A DNA stretch of 64,000 nucleotides, from assembly GCA_036675475.1 (NCBI GenBank), contig JAKFEY010000099.1:32612-96611 (forward strand), read 5' to 3'. Below are positions 39,588 to 50,022 of the stretch, one piece after another. Positions within the stretch are counted from its first letter, which is position 1. Every line of letters starts with the position of its first letter. The translations under genes and the position numbers were made by a program. The notes below the pieces were generated by a model. That model was not told the origin of the DNA and ran no database searches. It worked only from the letters and a program-made list of their open reading frames with translations. Source of the stretch: JALYRV01 sp036675475 (GTDB lineage Bacteria > Acidobacteriota > Vicinamibacteria > Vicinamibacterales > SCN-69-37).

Positions 39588-40412
39588 GTGAAGGATTATT
39601 ACGCCCTGCTGTCGGTCGGATCCGACGCGACCGTCGACGACATCAAGCGCGCGTTCCGCCGCGAGATCGCGCGCTACCATCCCGATAAAGTCCATCATCT
39701 CGGCCAGGAGTTCCAGGCGCTTGCCGCCGAGCGCGCGGCGGAGCTGACCGAAGCGTACCGGGTCCTGATGGACCCGAACCTCCGCATTGCCTACGATCGC
39801 GAGCGGGGCGTTCCGTCCGCGGCGCCACCTCCCGCGGCGCCGCCGCCCGACGCGGCCGCGCCGTCGCAGTCCGAATCGCGCCAGGCGCCGCGGCAGGATT
39901 CCTACACGCCGCCGCCTCCGCCTCCACGCGACCCGGCAGCCCCCAAAAGCGCGGCGCCGCCGGCCCGCGACACGTTCGTGCGGCGCATGTCGCTCACGCG
40001 CTTTCGCGACGCGATCGAGCGCGCGCTCGAGGGCGTGACCTCGATGCCGGCGCGCGGCTTCGAAGCCAGCTATCTGGTGAAAGGGAAGCGGTCGCTGTTC
40101 GGCAAGGCCGTGCCCGAGCGGATGCTCACGGCGTATGTCGGCACGATCACGGCCAGCGAGGTGGCGAACCTGGGCCAGCAGGCGCTTGCGGCGCGCGGCG
40201 CCGCCACGGCGCTCACCGTGTTTGCGCTTGGCGACTCGCTCGCGCCCGCCGCGGAACTGTCGCCGGCGGTCACCGCGCTGCGCAAGAAGGCGCCGCCGGG
40301 CATCACGCTGAACGTCGTGCCGGTGGACGTGCGCGACTGGAGCGCGATGATGCCGAAAGACGCGTCGCCCAACGCCAGGGCGGTCATCGCGCAACTAACC
40401 GCCAAGGACTGA
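39588..40412 (+). CDS. J-domain (DnaJ-like) protein
   Basis: This 274-residue protein has an N-terminal J domain (about 1-68) with the HPDK tripeptide-containing loop (YHPDKVHHL) and the helix IV end TEAYRVLMDPNLRIAYD. A Pro/Ala-rich linker (about 80-125) and a C-terminal domain (125-274) without zinc fingers follow. It should stimulate a DnaK-type chaperone on specific clients. It starts 13 nt after the PilB-like gene, suggesting a role with the assembly ATPase. Start is GTG. Confidence 0.88.
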   Translation: MKDYYALLSVGSDATVDDIKRAFRREIARYHPDKVHHLGQEFQALAAERAAELTEAYRVLMDPNLRIAYDRERGVPSAAPPPAAPPPDAAAPSQSESRQAPRQDSYTPPPPPPRDPAAPKSAAPPARDTFVRRMSLTRFRDAIERALEGVTSMPARGFEASYLVKGKRSLFGKAVPERMLTAYVGTITASEVANLGQQALAARGAATALTVFALGDSLAPAAELSPAVTALRKKAPPGITLNVVPVDVRDWSAMMPKDASPNARAVIAQLTAKD

Positions 40413-40426
40413 CGTAGTAATACGTT

Positions 40427-40450
40427 GGCAGGGCTGAAGCCCTGCCCTAC
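40427..40450 (+). repeat. GCAGG hairpin, copy 2
   Basis: GGCAGGGCTGAAGCCCTGCC forms a perfect 9-bp stem with a GA loop, followed by CTAC. It lies between the J-domain gene and the ABC ATPase gene. Confidence 0.85.
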
Positions 40451-40467
40451 AAGCCGGTAACCAATCT

Positions 40468-41154
<687 letters not shown>

Positions 41155-41363
41155 CCCCCGATTCACAGAAATGCAAGCGCAGTTGCGAAATTGCAGCTGT
41201 ACTGCCACAATCCGCCTACCCCCGGCCGGCTCAGCTGCTCCCCGCAGGTATCTGACGGGCGTCGTAGAGTACACAAAATGACTCTAGCGACGAATGGGGT
41301 CCCTTTGGACTATGATCCATGGGTTCCCGGAACCAGCGTTAATTCAGGAATCTTTTGGCGGCC

Positions 41364-44300
41364 ATGACCCCAGGCATTCGGCGTCTTTTAACGGCTTCTT
41401 TGTTTGCCCTGCTCGTTGCCGCGCCCATCGCGGCGCTGACGCCGCAGGCCCAGGCTCCGACGTGGCCCGTGCAGCCGACGCGCAACCATCAGGAAGGCGA
41501 GCACGTCACCATTCTGTTTCGCGCGAGCAATCACGTGGATGGCGCGACCTCGTACTCGGCCTCAAATCTTCCCCTCGGCCTCACGATCAATTCATCGACC
41601 GGCCTGGTTGAAGGCGATCTGACGAGCAGCAACCCAGGCACGCTCGACGGTTCCGCGGGCACTCGCCAGGTCACGATCACGGCAACCAACGCGGGCGGCT
41701 CGACGCCGACCGAGTTCACGTGGCATGTCAGCCGGTTCCGCAAGGGCGACGTGTTCGCGGGCATCGGCGGCGGCCGCTACCAGGTCTTCGACGAAAACGG
41801 CAATTTCAAGTACATGCTCACCGCCGAAACCGAGGCGGAATGGCTGGCGAGCGGCGCCGGCTGGGGCGTTGGCACGACCACCGGGTGCGGCTACAACTGG
41901 GTCACCCGGAAGATGTACTTCACGAGCTTCGACGTCGACAACGATCCGCACGTCATCGAAATCAATCCGGTTCCGGCGGCCGGCGGCGAACCCTTTCCGC
42001 GCAACAGGATCTCGACCTTCCGCAGCAGCGACGACGAAACGGGCGGCGCCGTTCCCGGCGCCTCGGTCGACAACGCGCCCGAATCGGTGGTGTTCGACGG
42101 GCAGGGAAACATGTACGTCGGACACGCCGGCGGCCTGTACAACGAGAACTGGGACGTCGTCGACATGGAAGGCCGCATCGTGGCCACCACCGAGGACGGG
42201 TGGTTCTATTACTACGTTGACGCCGACGGCAACTACCTGACGTACACGGAAATCGTCGACGGTGCACCGGTGGAGCGCAGGGTTCTCTTTACGGCCGGCG
42301 TCTCGATCGAGGGTTATCTCGAGCGCTGGAACGGGATGCCCTATCCGGGCAACCTCGTCGCGCTCAAACAGGGCGGTCGCGACCTGCAGAAGTTCACGCG
42401 CAACGCCGGCACCGGGCAGCTGGAGCGAACGGACATTTTCGCGACGCACAAAGGCTGGCAGGGCACCGACTGGATCGACCTCGCGTCGGACCAGGCGACG
42501 ATGTTCTACACCTCGGAATGGGGTGACATCTACCGCTACAACGTCGGCCCGAACCCCGAGGGCGCGGACCGCCAACTCACGCCGTACGTGTCGCTGCCGC
42601 CGGCCGGCAATACCTCGCAGGTCCTGTATGCGCTGCGCCTGCTGCCGCCCGGCGACGGCGACGGGGGTCTGCTTGTCGCAACGTCCATTCAGATTCTGCG
42701 CATCGCGAAGGACGGCCGCATCGTCATGACGTACGACGCGAATGCCGACTCCTTTTTCGGGCTCAATATTTCCCCTGATGGGAAGTCGCTGTGGTCGGCG
42801 GCCACCGACACGGGCAAGATCTACAAATGGGACATCGCGAGCGGCCGGCCGCTGCTGCTCGGGCCGCAGCAGACGATGGGTGTCGGTACGGACGCCGTCG
42901 TTACGCAAACCCACGAAGTCAGCGGCCTTCCGACGCGATACTCGCTTGACGGCCTGTGCGTCATGGGCGAGTACACGGCGGCCCAGGAAATCTGCGGCAA
43001 TCTGGTTGATGACGACGGTGACGGCGAGATCGACGAAATCTGCCAGCCGATCGAGGCCTGCACCAACTCGAGCCCCGGCGACGACGACGGCGACGGCCTC
43101 GTGGACTCGAACGATCCCGACTGCGGCGCCGAGGACATCTGCACGGCGGGCGGATATACGGACCCGTCGATCGCCGGCTACTGCGCGCGGCACAACTACG
43201 AGGGCGACACCGTCACTCTGCTGCCGGCGCCCGGGCCTCCGGCCCATCAGGGCTTGCGCGAGACATTCCAGATCACAGGCTCGCCGAGTCTGCCGCCAGG
43301 CATCACGTTCGATTCGAACGCCGTCGCCACAGGCACGCCGGCGTACACGACGCTGCAGAACACCGAGACGCCGAACACGCGCACGTACCAGATCACCGTG
43401 GCGGTCGAGCGCCGCCAGGTGTCGGACGACGCGCTCGTCTCGAAGTACTCGCACAAGTTCAACTGGACGATCGAGAACAAGAACCGCGCGCCGATCGCGA
43501 CGCCGCACACGCTGACGACCCGCCCGAGCACGGCCGTAGCCGTGAACGTGCTGACGGACGGCACGGCCGACAGCGATCCCGACACCGAAGACACGATCAC
43601 GGTAACGTCGCGCACGAACCCGGCCAACGGAACGGTTACTGGAACGGGTGCCGCGCTCACGTACACACCGAATCCAGGTTTCCTCGGGCAGGACAGCTTC
43701 ACCTACACGATTACGGACAACCCGGTTGCGCCCAACCCGGCGCTCTCGTCGACCGCGACGGTCACCATCGACGTCGTCAACCGCGCGCCCGTCGTGGTGC
43801 CAGATGCGGTGCAGACGCGGCCCGGCCTCGCCGTACAGATTCCCGTGCTCGCCAACGACAGCGATCCGGACGGCGACACGTTCACGATCACGTCGAACAC
43901 GAGTCCCGCGCACGGCGCGGTGACGGTGGCAGCCGGCATCTTCACCTATACGTCGACCGTTCCCTACACGGGCACCGACACGTTCACCTACACGGTGACG
44001 GATCAGTACGGCGCCACCGCCACGGGAACGGTCACGATTACGATCGTCAACCAGCGGCCGATCGCCGTCGACGACGCCACGACGATGCGGCCGGGGCAGA
44101 CATTCCCGTTTGCGGTGCTCGCCAACGACAGCGATCCGGACAACAGCCCTGATGTGGCGCCGGCCGGGCCGGACCCGATGACGATTACGGCGTTCACGCA
44201 GCCGCTGCACGGCACGGTCACGCAGTCCGGCTCGACGCTGACGTATACACATTCGATGACGCCCACGGTGTTCGTGGGTGTTGACACGTTCACGTACTCG

Positions 44301-47300
44301 ATCGCCGACTCGTTCGGCGGCACCGCGACGGCCACCGTGCGTGTCACGATCGTGAACACGCCGCCTGTGGCGGTCGACGACAGCGCGACGACGCGTCCCG
44401 GCCAGGCCGTGTCGATCACCGTGCTGGGCAACGACACGGATGCCGACAGCGACACGCTGGCCGTGACCGCGAACACGTCGCCGGCCAACGGCACCGTCAC
44501 TCGGACGGGCAACGTCTTCACCTACGCCCCGAACGCCGGGTATGTGGGCACCGACTCGTTCGAGTACACGATTTCGGACGGCTTCGGCGGCACCGACACG
44601 GCGGTTGTCACCATCACCTCGAACAACCGTCCGCCTGTGGCGGTCGACGACTCCGCCTCGATGATTGCCGGCGGATCGCCGATCACCGTCGCGGTCCGCG
44701 CCAATGACCCGGCGGATCCGGACGGCGACACGGTGACGATCACGGCCTTCACGCAGCCGGCCAACGGCTCGGTGGTGAAGAACGCCAACGACACGTTCAC
44801 GTTCACGCCGGCCAACGGCTTCTCGGGCGTGACGACCTTCACGTACACGATCGCCGACGGCTTCGGCGGCACGTCGACGGCGACGGTGACGATCAACGTG
44901 GTGAACCAGCCGCCGGTCGCGCGCGACGATTCGGCCACGACGGCGGGCACGCGGCCGGTCGCCATCCCGGTGATGGTGAACGACAGCGATCCCGACAACC
45001 ACGTGATCGCGGTAACCGGCGCCACCACGCCGGCCAACGGCGCGGCCGTGGTCAACGCCAACGGCACGATTACCTACACGGCCAACACCGGCTTCCAGGG
45101 CACGGACACGTTCTTCTACACGATTCGCGACGGCTTCGGCGGCACGTCGACCGCCACGGTCACCATCACGGTGGGCCCGCCCAACCGCTTCGACCCGTGC
45201 GTGTGCGCCACGGCGAAGGCGAGTCCCGGCGTGATCTGGCCGCCCAACCACAAGCAGACGGAGGTCGTGAACGTCACCAACCTCGTCGACCCGGACGGCG
45301 GGCCGCTCACGATCAAGATCCTCGGCATCTATCAGGACGAGCCGACCAACTACCTCGGTGACGGTGAAACGACGATTGACGCCGGCGGCGTCGGCACCAG
45401 CACGGCATGGGTGCGTGCCGAGCGGACGGGCAATCCCAACGTGCCCGGCAACGGCCGCGTCTACGAGATCGTCTTCGAAGCGACCGCGCAGGATGGCTCG
45501 ACGTGCCAGGGCTCGATCTTTACGGGCGTTCCGCACGACCAGGGCCAGGGCAACGTCATTCAGGACGACGGCATCCGTTACGACTCGACGGTGGCCGGCG
45601 GTCCGATTGTCCGCAACGCGCTCACGATCGAAAACAACCTGAGCGACGCCGACGTCACCGCGCGCGAGTTCACGGCGAAGTACGTGGCCGAGGCGCGCAT
45701 CGGCGGCGGCGGAGCGGTGCGCGAACTGCTGCTCGGCCCCGCGTCGGATCTCGACGCCGACTCGGATCACTTCAACTGGACGACGGGCGAAGACGTGTTC
45801 TTCCTGCTGTCGCGTGAAGGCAGCCGCGTCGAGTTCCGGCTGCTCACGTCGACGCAGACCGAGTCGGTGACCGGCACGATCGACTGCCCGAACGGCGAGT
45901 GCAGCGACATCTTCATCCGGGCGCAGAGCGGCGGCACGGGCCGCATCACCCTGTCGCAGCTGACGCTCAACGGCCGGGCGGTCGCCGGCACGCTGGAGAG
46001 CGCCGTTGGCGCCGATGCCGCGTCGCTCCACCTGTCGGGCCTCTGGCTCGACGAGGGCATGCGGCTTGGCGGCGTCGCGAAGATCGAATGGACCGGCACC
46101 CGCCCGGCGGATGCGGCCGTGAACTTCAGGATTCAGGTCGGCGAGGCGTGTCCCACGGAGGGCGGTTCCTCTGGCGGCGGCAGCGGTACGCCGCCGCTGG
46201 CGCGCACCGACTCGTACGCGACGCAGGAAGACGTGCCGCTGACCGTGAGTGCCGCCGACGGCGTGCTCCAGAACGACCTCTCGTTCGCCGGCAGCCTCAC
46301 CGCGGCCATCGTGGACGCCACGTCGAACGGCACGCTGTCGCTCAATGCGAACGGGTCGTTCACGTATACGCCGAACCCCGGCTTCAACGGCCAGGACACC
46401 TTCCGGTATCGCGTGAACGACGGGTCGCTGTACAGCGCGCCCGCGCTCGTGACGATTCAGGTGGTGCCGGTGCTCGACCCGCCGGCGGCGGCCGACGACA
46501 GCGCGACGACGAGCGAGCGCGTGCCGGTGACCATCGCGGTGCTCGGCAACGACACGGATGCGGGCGGCGGCGCGGTGTCGCTCGCCTCGCTCACGCAGCC
46601 CTCGCGCGGCAGTGCCGTGATCTCGGGCTCGAGCATCGTTTACACGCCCACGGCCGGCTTCATCGGGCTCGACACCTTCACGTACACGGTGCAGGGCGCC
46701 GAAGGCACCGACACCGCGACGGTGACGGTGAACGTCGTCAACGTCAACGAGGCGCCCGCTGCCGTCAACGACGCGTACTCGACGCAGGAAGACACGCCGC
46801 TCACCATTTCGGCGGCCGGCGTGAAGGGCAACGATTCGGATCCGGACGCGGGCGACACGCTCTCGGCGGTGCTCGTGACGGGCCCCGGCAACGGCACGCT
46901 CTCGCTCAACGCGAACGGCTCGTTCACCTATACGCCGGGCGCCAACTTCAACGGCACCGACACGTTCACCTATCGCGTGCGTGACGCCGGCGGGCTCGAC
47001 AGCAACGTGGCCACGGTGACGATCACCGTGACGGCGGTCAACGATCCGCCGGTGGCCGTGAACGACTCCTATGTCGTCAGCGAAGACAGCGCGCTACAGA
47101 TCAACGCGCCGGGCGTGAAGCAGAACGACACCGATCCGGACACGGCGGCCGAGAACCTCACGATCACGCTGCTTACCGGCGTGCAGCGCGGCACGCTGAC
47201 GCTGACGGCGGACGGCTCGTTCCTGTATACGCCCCTGCCGAACGTGTCGGGTTCCGACTCGTTCACCTATCGGCTCAGCGACGGCAACGGATCGTCCACC

Positions 47301-49133
47301 GGCACCGCGACCATCGCAATCACCGAGGTGAACGACGGCCCGTCGGCCGCCGACGATGCGGGCACGACGCAGGAAGACAGCGCCGTGACGATTGCGGTGC
47401 TGCCCAACGATTCCGATCCCGACGGGTCGCCGCTGACGCTCCAGGGCGTGACGCAGCCGGCCAACGGCACGGCGGCCGTCACGGGCACTCAGGTGCGCTA
47501 CACGCCGGCGCCGAACTTCAGCGGCACCGACACGTTCACCTACACCATCAGCGACGGCACGCTGACCGCGAGCGCCAAGGTGGTGGTGACGGTCACGCCC
47601 GTCAACGATCCGCCGACGGCGATCGGCGACAGCTACAGCACGCCGCAGAACACGCCGCTGAACGTGCAGACGCCCGGCGTGCTCGGCAACGACTCGGATC
47701 CGGATCAGCAGAACCTGACGGCGCAGCTCGTGTCACAGGCCGCGCACGGCACCGTGACGCTGCAGGCGCAGGGTGCGTTCTCCTACAACCCGGAACAGAA
47801 CTACACGGGCACCGACACGTTCACCTACAAGGTGACCGACGGCACGGGCGAGAGCCAGCCGGTTGTGGTGACCATCACGGTCACGGCCTCGAACCGGCCG
47901 CCCGTGGCCGCCAATGACACGTACTCGACCGCCCGGAACACGCCGCTCACGATGCCGGCGCCAGGCGTGCTGCAGAACGACAGCGATCCGGACACAGGCG
48001 ATACCCTGACGGTGACGCTCATCAGCGGCACGGCCCCCAACGCGGGCACCGTGACCGTCAATCCGAACGGCTCGTTCACGTTCACGCCGGCCGACGATTA
48101 CACCGGCCAGGCAACGTTCCGCTACCGCGCGGTCGACAACCAGAACGCGCAGAGCAACGAAGCGATCGCGACCATCACGGTGAGCGCGTCGAACCGGCCG
48201 CCAGTGGCGAGCGACGACACCTACACGGCCGAGAAGAACACGCCGCTGACGGTGGCGGCGCCCGGCGTGCTCGGTGACGACAGCGATCCGGACAGCGGCG
48301 ACACGATCACGGCGTCGCTCGTCAGCGGCCCGCCGGCCTCGGCCGGGACGCTCACGCTCAACGCAAACGGCGGCTTCACGTTCACGCCCGCGAACAACTA
48401 CACGGGGACGACGACGTTCCGCTATCGCGCGCGCGACAACCACGACGCCGACAGCGGTGAGGCCACCGTCAGCATCGAGGTAAAGGACGTCCAGACGAGC
48501 GGCCAGGTCTGCTACGACGGCGGGCTGCTGCGGCCCGACTTCCGCGCCTATCTCGACTGGAACGTGCTCGAGAGCGGCGACGTGCGCGTGCGCGCCACGG
48601 TGAGCCGCAACTACGCCGACAACACCTACGGCGTGAACAAGATCGGCTGGGGCGCGCGCCGTCACGAGTTCGACGCGCTCTATCGATCGGACTACGGCCG
48701 CCTGGCGTTCTACGACGCCAACGGCGCCAAGCGGTTGGACTTCCGCATCGATTACCTGTCGCCGCTGGCCGGCACGCCGTCCGGGTATGGCAGCCGCGGC
48801 GTCGCGGGCGGCCAGCAGGCCGACGGCGGCATGGTCACCGGCAGCGTCAGCGACATCGTGTCCATGGCGACCTCAATCGACCTGAACATGAATGCCTTCG
48901 GCTACGTGTCGGCGTCGCCGAACCATCCGCTCAAGACGTACTCGCCGCCCACCAACGCGAGCTACGCGGTCAATGCCACGTATCCGCTCTGGATCTGGGA
49001 CGTCTGGTACGAGGCGACCGTGAAGGGCAGTGCGTTTGGATCGGCCGGCTTCGGCTATCCGCGCCTCGCGGCGCTGCACGCCAGCCCCGCAAAGGCCGAC
49101 ATCGCCACCTGGCGGCTTGTGAACTGTCAGTAG
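41364..49133 (+). CDS. Giant exported tandem Ig/cadherin-like repeat protein (about 2,589 residues)
   Basis: A signal peptide (cleavage near APIAAL or AQA, about residue 30) is followed by a He_PIG-type Ig domain, a propeller-like region (about 130-530), and two acidic DDDGDGEID / DDDGDGLVD motifs near 550 and 575 typical of thrombospondin-3 calcium sites. Then come six tandem-95-type repeats (about 700-1270), each opening with a PPVAVDDSATT-like edge and containing FTYTV..G. A Cys-containing linker with WPPNHK (1272-1610) and eight more repeats (1610-2372) follow. The last 215 residues are a separate domain with CYDGG. It is probably a surface adhesin. No LPXTG is seen, and a PEP-CTERM or type IX tail is also absent. 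ATG at 41364 is chosen because it starts the signal peptide. Confidence 0.9.
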   Translation: MTPGIRRLLTASLFALLVAAPIAALTPQAQAPTWPVQPTRNHQEGEHVTILFRASNHVDGATSYSASNLPLGLTINSSTGLVEGDLTSSNPGTLDGSAGTRQVTITATNAGGSTPTEFTWHVSRFRKGDVFAGIGGGRYQVFDENGNFKYMLTAETEAEWLASGAGWGVGTTTGCGYNWVTRKMYFTSFDVDNDPHVIEINPVPAAGGEPFPRNRISTFRSSDDETGGAVPGASVDNAPESVVFDGQGNMYVGHAGGLYNENWDVVDMEGRIVATTEDGWFYYYVDADGNYLTYTEIVDGAPVERRVLFTAGVSIEGYLERWNGMPYPGNLVALKQGGRDLQKFTRNAGTGQLERTDIFATHKGWQGTDWIDLASDQATMFYTSEWGDIYRYNVGPNPEGADRQLTPYVSLPPAGNTSQVLYALRLLPPGDGDGGLLVATSIQILRIAKDGRIVMTYDANADSFFGLNISPDGKSLWSAATDTGKIYKWDIASGRPLLLGPQQTMGVGTDAVVTQTHEVSGLPTRYSLDGLCVMGEYTAAQEICGNLVDDDGDGEIDEICQPIEACTNSSPGDDDGDGLVDSNDPDCGAEDICTAGGYTDPSIAGYCARHNYEGDTVTLLPAPGPPAHQGLRETFQITGSPSLPPGITFDSNAVATGTPAYTTLQNTETPNTRTYQITVAVERRQVSDDALVSKYSHKFNWTIENKNRAPIATPHTLTTRPSTAVAVNVLTDGTADSDPDTEDTITVTSRTNPANGTVTGTGAALTYTPNPGFLGQDSFTYTITDNPVAPNPALSSTATVTIDVVNRAPVVVPDAVQTRPGLAVQIPVLANDSDPDGDTFTITSNTSPAHGAVTVAAGIFTYTSTVPYTGTDTFTYTVTDQYGATATGTVTITIVNQRPIAVDDATTMRPGQTFPFAVLANDSDPDNSPDVAPAGPDPMTITAFTQPLHGTVTQSGSTLTYTHSMTPTVFVGVDTFTYSIADSFGGTATATVRVTIVNTPPVAVDDSATTRPGQAVSITVLGNDTDADSDTLAVTANTSPANGTVTRTGNVFTYAPNAGYVGTDSFEYTISDGFGGTDTAVVTITSNNRPPVAVDDSASMIAGGSPITVAVRANDPADPDGDTVTITAFTQPANGSVVKNANDTFTFTPANGFSGVTTFTYTIADGFGGTSTATVTINVVNQPPVARDDSATTAGTRPVAIPVMVNDSDPDNHVIAVTGATTPANGAAVVNANGTITYTANTGFQGTDTFFYTIRDGFGGTSTATVTITVGPPNRFDPCVCATAKASPGVIWPPNHKQTEVVNVTNLVDPDGGPLTIKILGIYQDEPTNYLGDGETTIDAGGVGTSTAWVRAERTGNPNVPGNGRVYEIVFEATAQDGSTCQGSIFTGVPHDQGQGNVIQDDGIRYDSTVAGGPIVRNALTIENNLSDADVTAREFTAKYVAEARIGGGGAVRELLLGPASDLDADSDHFNWTTGEDVFFLLSREGSRVEFRLLTSTQTESVTGTIDCPNGECSDIFIRAQSGGTGRITLSQLTLNGRAVAGTLESAVGADAASLHLSGLWLDEGMRLGGVAKIEWTGTRPADAAVNFRIQVGEACPTEGGSSGGGSGTPPLARTDSYATQEDVPLTVSAADGVLQNDLSFAGSLTAAIVDATSNGTLSLNANGSFTYTPNPGFNGQDTFRYRVNDGSLYSAPALVTIQVVPVLDPPAAADDSATTSERVPVTIAVLGNDTDAGGGAVSLASLTQPSRGSAVISGSSIVYTPTAGFIGLDTFTYTVQGAEGTDTATVTVNVVNVNEAPAAVNDAYSTQEDTPLTISAAGVKGNDSDPDAGDTLSAVLVTGPGNGTLSLNANGSFTYTPGANFNGTDTFTYRVRDAGGLDSNVATVTITVTAVNDPPVAVNDSYVVSEDSALQINAPGVKQNDTDPDTAAENLTITLLTGVQRGTLTLTADGSFLYTPLPNVSGSDSFTYRLSDGNGSSTGTATIAITEVNDGPSAADDAGTTQEDSAVTIAVLPNDSDPDGSPLTLQGVTQPANGTAAVTGTQVRYTPAPNFSGTDTFTYTISDGTLTASAKVVVTVTPVNDPPTAIGDSYSTPQNTPLNVQTPGVLGNDSDPDQQNLTAQLVSQAAHGTVTLQAQGAFSYNPEQNYTGTDTFTYKVTDGTGESQPVVVTITVTASNRPPVAANDTYSTARNTPLTMPAPGVLQNDSDPDTGDTLTVTLISGTAPNAGTVTVNPNGSFTFTPADDYTGQATFRYRAVDNQNAQSNEAIATITVSASNRPPVASDDTYTAEKNTPLTVAAPGVLGDDSDPDSGDTITASLVSGPPASAGTLTLNANGGFTFTPANNYTGTTTFRYRARDNHDADSGEATVSIEVKDVQTSGQVCYDGGLLRPDFRAYLDWNVLESGDVRVRATVSRNYADNTYGVNKIGWGARRHEFDALYRSDYGRLAFYDANGAKRLDFRIDYLSPLAGTPSGYGSRGVAGGQQADGGMVTGSVSDIVSMATSIDLNMNAFGYVSASPNHPLKTYSPPTNASYAVNATYPLWIWDVWYEATVKGSAFGSAGFGYPRLAALHASPAKADIATWRLVNCQ

Positions 49134-49137
49134 CTGG

Positions 49138-50022
49138 TCAGGGCAGGGCCGCGAAATGCCCGGGCGCGACTTCGCGCAGGGGGATGGCGCGGTCGAACGT
49201 GGCGCCGTCGAACGGCACGCGCGACGGGCGGCGCGCGGGGTCGGGCAGCGGAATCGCGGACAGCAGCGCCCGCGTGTAGGCATGCTGCGGCTGTGAGAAC
49301 ACCTGCTCGGCGTCGGCCAGCTCCACGATGCGGCCGCGGTAAATCACGGCCACGCGGTCGCAGATCTGGCGCACCAGCCGCAGATCGTGCGCGATAAACA
49401 GATAGGTCAGCTTCAGGCGCGCCTGCAGATCCATCAGCAGGTTGACGACCTGCGCCTGCACCGAGACGTCGAGCGCCGACACGGGCTCGTCCGCGATGAT
49501 GAGCGACGGATTGAGCGCGAGCGCGCGCGCGAGGCCGATGCGCTGGCGCTGGCCCCCGCTGAACTGATGCGGGAACCGATCGAGATGTGAGGGGTCGAGG
49601 CCAACCAGGCCGAAGAGCTCTTCGACGCGCGCCCGGCGCGACGCCTTGTCGCCGATGCCGTGAATCACCAGCGGCTCCTCGACGATCTGCCGCACCTTCA
49701 GCCGCGGGTTGAGCGACGAGAACGGATCCTGAAACACGATCTGCAGGTTGCGCCGCTCGAGCCGCATCTGCTCGGCCGACAGGTCGAGCAGGTTGCGCCC
49801 CCGGAACAGCACCTCGCCGGAGGTCGGCTCGATCAGCCGCAGGATGCAGCGTCCGGTCGTCGACTTGCCGCTGCCCGACTCGCCGACCAGGCCGAACGTC
49901 TCGCCCTCGCGCACCTCGAACGACACGTCGTCGACGGCGCGCACGATGCGCGGCTTCTGCAGCAGGCCGCGGCGCGACTCGAAGTGCTTCGTGAGGTTGC
50001 GGACGGTCAGCAGCGCGCTCAT
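49138..50022 (-). CDS. Oligopeptide-type ABC transporter ATP-binding protein (OppF/DppF-like)
   Basis: This 294-residue ATPase has Walker A GESGSGKST, signature FSGGQRQRIGLARAL, Walker B LIIADEPVSALD and the family tail around HAYTRALLSAIP. The insertion LDPSHLDRFPHQ is typical of OppF. It should pair with the OppD-like protein in a peptide or nickel importer. The gene overlaps its partner by 4 nt. Substrate-binding protein and permease genes are not in the window. ATG at 50022 is preferred; the frame upstream is open but runs within the partner gene. Confidence 0.94.
   Translation of the reverse strand: MSALLTVRNLTKHFESRRGLLQKPRIVRAVDDVSFEVREGETFGLVGESGSGKSTTGRCILRLIEPTSGEVLFRGRNLLDLSAEQMRLERRNLQIVFQDPFSSLNPRLKVRQIVEEPLVIHGIGDKASRRARVEELFGLVGLDPSHLDRFPHQFSGGQRQRIGLARALALNPSLIIADEPVSALDVSVQAQVVNLLMDLQARLKLTYLFIAHDLRLVRQICDRVAVIYRGRIVELADAEQVFSQPQHAYTRALLSAIPLPDPARRPSRVPFDGATFDRAIPLREVAPGHFAALP

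Noticed and set aside
41155..41363. Possible c-di-GMP or other riboswitch before the giant adhesin gene
   Set aside because: No conserved aptamer core is recognisable. The region has only weak short stems.
41592..46031. Open frame of nearly 1,480 codons on the minus strand inside the giant repeat gene
   Set aside because: It is the antisense of a repetitive high-GC gene. Composition is Arg/His/Val-biased with no domain, and the plus-strand frame has clear signal peptide and repeat domains.
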